Assembly (NCBI GenBank): GCA_002411345.1
Contig: DHSL01000007.1
Coordinates: 1 to 10,827, forward strand
Source of the DNA: Bacteroidales bacterium UBA5287
Lineage (GTDB): Bacteria; Bacteroidota; Bacteroidia; Bacteroidales; Dysgonomonadaceae
Direction: 5' to 3'
Length of the DNA: 10,827 bases
Positions 6,367-10,827 of this stretch are shown here, piece after piece (within the stretch, counting starts at the first letter, position 1; the number at the start of each line of letters is the position of its first letter). Made by a program: the position numbers and the translations under genes. Under the pieces are notes generated by a model. The model saw only the letters and a program-made list of their open reading frames with translations. It ran no database searches and had not been told where the DNA came from.

Positions 6367-8049
6367 ATGCAAGATCGATCTTTGCAATACCCGGACTATA
6401 TATTCGAAGCTAGTTGGGAAGTATGCAACAAAGTAGGCGGAATTTATACAGTATTATCAACTAAGGCTAATTCTCTGCAAAAGAAAAATAAAGACCATCT
6501 GTTCTTTATTGGCCCTGACATTTGGACTGATGAACCAAATCCATGGTTCATAGAAGACAATACTCTTTTTCAGGATTGGTTGAGTTATTCAAAAAATAGT
6601 CAGAATTTAGATATTCGTATCGGAAGATGGAATATACCTGGAGAACCTATCGTTTTTCTTGTCAAATTCGATAAGTTTTTATCCAAAAAGAATGACATTT
6701 ATACAAAAATGTGGCTTGATTTTGGGGTTGACTCTATTGATTCTTATGGGGATTATGACGAGTCTTGTATGTTTGCCTATGCCACAGCTATTGTCATTGA
6801 AAGTTTTTATCGGTTTTATCATTTGGAACCTTTCAATGTTATTGCTCACTTTAACGAATGGATGCTGGGGGTAGGTGCACTATATATTAAAAAATATGTG
6901 CCGAAAATTGCGACAATGTTTACCACTCATGCGACTTCTATTGGTAGATCTATAGCTGGAAACAATCTACCTCTTTATAAAAATATTCATAGCTATAACG
7001 GCGACCAAATGGCTCGCCAGTTGAATATGGTTGCAAAACATTCTATCGAAAAGAAGACCGCCCAAAATGTTGATTGTTTTACTACCGTTAGTGATATTAC
7101 AGCTCAAGAATCTACGCAGCTTCTACAACGTCAACCAGATGTAGTTACTCCAAACGGATTTGAGAAAGATTTCATCCCTAAGAGTAATGCTAATAAAAAA
7201 GCACGAATAAAAGCTCGCTCTATATTAATAAATGTTGCTGAAAAGCTAGTTGGTCATTCAATAGAAAAAGATGCGTTACTAATTGCTACTAGCGGTCGTT
7301 ACGAATATAAAAACAAAGGTATAGACGTATTTATTGATGCTGTTAATATGCTGAGAAAAGATTACAAAGTAGATAAAGATGTTGTTGCTTTTGTAATGGT
7401 TCCCGGCTGGATTAATGGGCCAAGAAAGGATTTACAAGAAATACTTCACAATAATGTTGATGTAAATAATACTTCCCTTACCAACCCATTTGTTACTCAC
7501 GAATTACATGATAGAAGAAATGATATGGTAATGAACCAAATTCAATATCTTGGTTTTACTAATTCATCAAATGAAAAGGTGAAAATAATATTTATCCCTT
7601 CCTACCTTAACGGAAGTGATGGCATTTTCAATGTTCCATACTATGATTTATTGATTGGTTTAGATGTCTCTGTGTTTCCTTCATATTATGAACCATGGGG
7701 CTATACTCCACATGAAAGTGTTGCTTTTTCTGTACCAACAATAACAACAACACTTGCCGGATTTGGTTTATGGGCTAAGAAAAAACAAACTGAAGAAAAG
7801 ATTGAGAACGAAAGTGTAAAAATTATAACACGAGATGATAGTAACTACAGTGAAGTTACAAAAGAAATTGCATTGACTCTCTTAGATTTCTCAATGAAAA
7901 GTGTCGAACAAATTCAACTAATAAGAATTCAGGCAAAAGAATTAGCAGACAAAGCCGATTGGGCACATTTTATTGAATATTATTATAAAGCTTATGACAA
8001 AGCATTGCATAATTCTTTTATAAGATTATCTCATCCATATACTTTGTAA
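6367..8049 (+). CDS. GT3-type glycogen synthase
   Basis: This 560-residue cytosolic glycosyltransferase should extend glycogen by retaining transfer of glucose from a nucleotide sugar to the non-reducing end of an alpha-1,4-glucan. It resembles the animal/fungal synthases (family GT3), not the GT5 GlgA of most bacteria. The diagnostic N-terminus WEVCNKVGGIYTV is at 17-29. HFNEW at 161-165 and TTHATSIGR at 186-194 belong to the N-terminal Rossmann-like domain. The C-terminal domain has TSGRYEYKNKG at 308-318, with R311 and K317 matching the conserved Arg/Lys pair, and the E-x7-E signature YEPWGYTPHE with E442 and E450. GT3 enzymes normally use UDP-glucose, so that donor is more likely than ADP-glucose. 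The protein ends shortly after the catalytic core. I do not see the C-terminal arginine cluster and phosphorylation tail that give eukaryotic enzymes glucose-6-phosphate and kinase control. The ATG is well placed before the conserved N-terminus. The phosphorylase follows on the same strand. Confidence 0.92.
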   Translation: MQDRSLQYPDYIFEASWEVCNKVGGIYTVLSTKANSLQKKNKDHLFFIGPDIWTDEPNPWFIEDNTLFQDWLSYSKNSQNLDIRIGRWNIPGEPIVFLVKFDKFLSKKNDIYTKMWLDFGVDSIDSYGDYDESCMFAYATAIVIESFYRFYHLEPFNVIAHFNEWMLGVGALYIKKYVPKIATMFTTHATSIGRSIAGNNLPLYKNIHSYNGDQMARQLNMVAKHSIEKKTAQNVDCFTTVSDITAQESTQLLQRQPDVVTPNGFEKDFIPKSNANKKARIKARSILINVAEKLVGHSIEKDALLIATSGRYEYKNKGIDVFIDAVNMLRKDYKVDKDVVAFVMVPGWINGPRKDLQEILHNNVDVNNTSLTNPFVTHELHDRRNDMVMNQIQYLGFTNSSNEKVKIIFIPSYLNGSDGIFNVPYYDLLIGLDVSVFPSYYEPWGYTPHESVAFSVPTITTTLAGFGLWAKKKQTEEKIENESVKIITRDDSNYSEVTKEIALTLLDFSMKSVEQIQLIRIQAKELADKADWAHFIEYYYKAYDKALHNSFIRLSHPYTL

Positions 8050-8072
8050 TTAGATTTAAAACACTATTTTTG
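8043..8072 (+). promoter_or_regulatory. Phosphorylase promoter (-33 and -7)
   Basis: TTTG at 8043-8046 and TATTTTTG at 8065-8072 are separated by 18 nt, close to the usual Bacteroidetes arrangement. This is the only promoter in the window with both halves. The -33 half overlaps the last codons of the glycogen synthase. Transcription would begin near 8079, giving an AT-rich leader of about 140 nt before the phosphorylase ATG. The leader contains two T8 runs and a weak AU hairpin (8098-8103 with 8121-8126). I recognise no riboswitch in it. Confidence 0.5.
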
Positions 8073-8092
8073 TTTTGAATATTCTTTTTTTT
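8054..8092 (+). terminator. Glycogen synthase terminator-like hairpin
   Basis: ATTTAAAACA at 8054-8063 pairs with TGTTTTGAAT at 8071-8080 as a 10-bp stem (one G-U pair) with loop CTATTTT. ATTC and eight T (8085-8092) follow. It lies 4 nt after the synthase stop. The layout is that of an intrinsic terminator, but with a single G-C pair the stem would be weak. The hairpin overlaps the -7 box of the phosphorylase promoter. Confidence 0.4.
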
Positions 8093-8218
8093 AAAAAGTT
8101 AAACATCACTAAATGTGTTTTTTAACATAAAAAAGAAATAGTATAAGGTGTTTTTTTTAGTGCCTCATTTTGAAAGGATATTCAATCTTTTATGATCAAA
8201 TAAATAATATAATTAACA

Positions 8219-10783
8219 ATGATAATAAAATCGAGTTATGCGAATGCGCCAATTTGGCGAGATATTAATGTTCATCCTACTCTTCCAAATGAATTGAAAC
8301 CTCTCGAGGAAATTGCACATAATTTATGGTGGGTATGGAATGAACCTGCAATTGACTTATTTAAATCCATTAACCCAATCGAGTGGGAATCAACAGGAAA
8401 AAATCCTGTTACTTTGCTTCAGAATCTTAAATCGGAACGTACAGAAGAATTAGTTAAGGACGAAGGGTTTTTACTTAAGCTCAAAGATGTTTTTGCTAAA
8501 TTCAAGAACTACATGAAAGAAGAGCCAAACCATAGTCGACCAAGTATTGCGTATTTCAGTATGGAATATGGCTTGGCAAATATATTGAAGATCTATTCCG
8601 GAGGATTAGGCATTCTTGCCGGTGACTATTTAAAAGAAGCAAGTGATAGCAATGTTGATATGACAGCTGTAGGATTCTTGTACAGATACGGTTATTTCAC
8701 ACAAAGCTTGTCTATGGATGGACAACAAATTGCTAATTATGAAGCTCAAAACTTTGGAAATCTGCCTATTATTCAAATGATGGAGGGAGACGGAAAACCT
8801 ATGATACTAGAAGTTCCTTTCCATGATCGAATAATTTATACTTATATATGGAAAGTTGCTGTTGGGCGTATCAATCTATTTTTAATGGACACAGATTTAG
8901 ATCTCAACAGTGAATTTGACCGATCAATCACCCATCAGCTGTACGGAGGGGATTGGGAAAATCGTATGAAACAAGAATATCTTTTGGGTGTTGGTGGAAT
9001 TCATTTATTGAATAAATTAAGCATTAAGAAAGATGTATATCACATGAATGAAGGTCACGCTGCTTTGATCAATGCAAAACGTTTGCTCGATTATGTTCAG
9101 CAAGGTCTCACCTTTAATCAGGCACTTGAAATTGTTCGTGCATCATCACTTTATACAGTTCACACCCCTGTTGCTGCCGGTCACGATTATTTCGATGAAT
9201 CGTTGATTCACAAATACATGTACACTTTAGTACAAAAAATTGGCATCCCTTGGCAACAATTCATGAATATGGGTCGTGCTAATCCGGATTCAAATGAGAA
9301 ATTCTCAATGAGCGTATTTGCACTAAATACTGCTCAAGAATCAAACGGAGTTAGTTTGCTTCACGGAAAAGTATCTCAAGAAATGTTTCAACCCGTGTGG
9401 AAGGGATACTTTCCTCAGGAATTACATGTAAATTACGTTACAAATGGCGTTCATTTACCAACATGGGCTACTTCAACAGTAAAAGCATTTTACGAAAAGA
9501 ATTTTGATCCATCGTTCTATCAAGATCAATCCAATCTTGAGATTTGGAAAAAGATTTATGATATTCCAGACAAAGAGATTTGGGAACTTCGAATGCATCT
9601 TAAACAGAAATTAGTTGATTATATCAAAAACGAATTCATTGAAGGATGGTTAAAAAATCAAGCAGATCCATCACGTATATTGGCTATTCTTGAGAACATT
9701 AATCCAAATGCATTATTAATTGGATTCTCTCGCAGATTTGCTACTTACAAACGTGCACACCTCATCTTTTCAGACTTAGAGCGACTTTCTAAAATAGTGA
9801 ATAATCCCGACCGTCCTGTACAAATCATTTTTGCAGGAAAAGCACATCCTGCAGATGGTGGTGGACAAGGATTGATCAAGCAAATTGTAGAAATCTCACG
9901 TCGCCCCGAGTTCTTAGGTAAGATCATTTTCCTTGAAAATTACGATATGCGATTGGCCAAACGTTTGGTTTCCGGTATGGATGTTTGGTTGAATAATCCA
10001 ACTCGTCTTCAGGAGGCATCAGGAACGTCGGGAGAAAAAGCTGAAATGAATGGGGTATTAAATCTGTCTGTATTAGATGGTTGGTGGTACGAAGGTTATA
10101 AAGAAGGTGCCGGTTGGGCATTAACAGACAAGCGTACTTATGACAATCAAGAATATCAGGACGAATTAGATGCATCTACTATCTATTCAATCTTGGAAAA
10201 TGAGGTTATCCCAATGTACTATGACCAAAACGGAAGTGGTTATTCGCATCGATGGATTCAATACATCAAAAAATCTATGGCAGAGATAGCTCCAAATTAT
10301 ACAACAAAACGTATGATGGACGACTATTATGATAAGTTCTATAATAAGCTTGCAAACCGTTCGAAGTTATTGTCTACCAACGATTATTCGAAAGCAAAAG
10401 AAATTGTAGCCTGGAAAGAAGATACCGTTTCTAAATGGGATCATTTTGAAGTTATTGAACTTGATTATGTACCAGATCAAACAATAGATTTTAATAATAA
10501 TAAAGATACTGTTTATGGTAGAGTTGTAATAGACAAGAAAGATCTTAATTGTGATTTGGGTATTGATTGTGTGGTAGTTGAATTTGATCCTCTGAATAAC
10601 AAATATGATTTGGTAGAGACCTACGAATTTGATTTGGTTAAACAAGAAGGAACACTATTGTATTTTGAATCAAGGAGAGCATTGAATGATCCGGGAGTTT
10701 ATCAATATGGCTTGCGAGTATTTCCAAAGAATGCAGATTTGCCACATCGTATGGACTTTGCATATGTCCGCTGGATTGGATAA
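8219..10783 (+). CDS. glgP: Alpha-glucan (glycogen) phosphorylase
   Basis: This 854-residue PLP-dependent GT35 enzyme should release glucose 1-phosphate from the non-reducing ends of glycogen or maltodextrin, using phosphate. It is of the alpha-glucan phosphorylase type marked by an N-terminal NLWWVWN motif (35-41), not the muscle/E. coli type. Other conserved blocks are AYFSMEYGL (111-119), the glycine-rich YSGGLGILAGD (126-136), HMNEGHAA (275-282), HTPVAAGHD (315-323), NYVTNGVHLPTW (405-416), and RRFATYKR (505-512). The PLP site is EASGTSGEKAEMNG (599-612), with K607 as the predicted Schiff-base lysine. The catalytic part ends near 715. About 135 further residues form a beta-rich C-terminal domain ending in FAYVRWIG. 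No transit, signal or membrane segment is present. The ATG at 8219 is supported by the APIWRDINVHPTLP start, which matches this family. The enzyme is the degradative partner of the synthase 169 bp upstream and probably has its own promoter. Confidence 0.95.
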   Translation: MIIKSSYANAPIWRDINVHPTLPNELKPLEEIAHNLWWVWNEPAIDLFKSINPIEWESTGKNPVTLLQNLKSERTEELVKDEGFLLKLKDVFAKFKNYMKEEPNHSRPSIAYFSMEYGLANILKIYSGGLGILAGDYLKEASDSNVDMTAVGFLYRYGYFTQSLSMDGQQIANYEAQNFGNLPIIQMMEGDGKPMILEVPFHDRIIYTYIWKVAVGRINLFLMDTDLDLNSEFDRSITHQLYGGDWENRMKQEYLLGVGGIHLLNKLSIKKDVYHMNEGHAALINAKRLLDYVQQGLTFNQALEIVRASSLYTVHTPVAAGHDYFDESLIHKYMYTLVQKIGIPWQQFMNMGRANPDSNEKFSMSVFALNTAQESNGVSLLHGKVSQEMFQPVWKGYFPQELHVNYVTNGVHLPTWATSTVKAFYEKNFDPSFYQDQSNLEIWKKIYDIPDKEIWELRMHLKQKLVDYIKNEFIEGWLKNQADPSRILAILENINPNALLIGFSRRFATYKRAHLIFSDLERLSKIVNNPDRPVQIIFAGKAHPADGGGQGLIKQIVEISRRPEFLGKIIFLENYDMRLAKRLVSGMDVWLNNPTRLQEASGTSGEKAEMNGVLNLSVLDGWWYEGYKEGAGWALTDKRTYDNQEYQDELDASTIYSILENEVIPMYYDQNGSGYSHRWIQYIKKSMAEIAPNYTTKRMMDDYYDKFYNKLANRSKLLSTNDYSKAKEIVAWKEDTVSKWDHFEVIELDYVPDQTIDFNNNKDTVYGRVVIDKKDLNCDLGIDCVVVEFDPLNNKYDLVETYEFDLVKQEGTLLYFESRRALNDPGVYQYGLRVFPKNADLPHRMDFAYVRWIG

Positions 10784-10807
10784 ATTAGTACTTAAGTTTT
10801 ATAATAA

Positions 10808-10827
10808 AGGGGCTGTTCCAAAAGGAC
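10808..10827. terminator. Partial hairpin at window edge
   Basis: GGGGCTGTTCC, then AAAA, then GGAC runs into the window end, 25 nt after the phosphorylase stop. TCC (10817-10819) pairs with GGA (10824-10826), and with one bulged T the next pair is G10815-C10827. If the missing bases continue as AGCCCC, this is a strong intrinsic terminator for the phosphorylase. The string also resembles the terminal repeats of some Bacteroidetes insertion sequences, so an element starting here cannot be excluded. Confidence 0.4.

Noticed and set aside
6178..6387. 69-residue minus-strand reading frame between mfd and the synthase, considered as a small membrane protein or a frameshifted mfd N-terminus
   Set aside because: It overlaps both real gene starts and the promoter boxes, its composition is that of translated AT-rich spacer, and the mfd N-terminus is already complete in its own frame.
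10367..10645. 92-residue minus-strand reading frame, rich in I, F and Y like a membrane protein
   Set aside because: It lies wholly antisense to the C-terminal domain of the phosphorylase, and the hydrophobicity follows from the complement of AT-rich coding sequence.

Overview
This AT-rich window looks like chromosomal DNA of a Bacteroidetes bacterium, most likely order Bacteroidales and perhaps close to Dysgonomonas. Three things suggest this. The start codons lack Shine-Dalgarno sequences and sit behind A/T-rich leaders. Several intergenic regions carry exact TAnnTTTG boxes, the -7 element of Bacteroidetes promoters. The protein types also fit, notably a eukaryote-like (GT3) glycogen synthase. 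The genus is a guess from protein resemblance; no search was run.

Layout: 1-97 is an intergenic tail with a bidirectional terminator-like hairpin. 98-574 (minus) is a small CYTH/triphosphate-tunnel enzyme. 575-799 is a divergent intergenic region with a perfect three-copy 11-bp tandem repeat. 800-2800 (plus) is a secreted SASA-family (sialate O-acetylesterase-like) esterase. 2801-2870 is a short convergent gap with two weak hairpins. 2871-6209 (minus) is mfd, the transcription-repair coupling factor, which appears to start at TTG. The divergent region before the next gene holds one exact TAnnTTTG box facing each way. 6367-8049 (plus) is the GT3-type glycogen synthase. 8050-8218 is an intergenic region where a terminator-like hairpin overlaps the best-formed promoter of the window. 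8219-10783 (plus) is an alpha-glucan (glycogen) phosphorylase. The window ends inside what looks like the first half of another hairpin.

The synthase and phosphorylase form a glycogen storage pair: one extends the alpha-1,4-glucan and the other releases glucose 1-phosphate from it. They point the same way, but the 169-bp gap suggests that the phosphorylase has its own promoter and a leader of about 140 nt. The CYTH enzyme, the esterase and mfd are not obviously linked to glycogen or to each other. No new multi-gene system is visible. The points most worth a second look are the phased 11-bp repeat upstream of the esterase, the non-ATG start of mfd with a promoter box lying over the longer alternative start, and the terminator/promoter overlap between the two glycogen genes. 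I saw no tRNA, rRNA, CRISPR array or complete mobile element.
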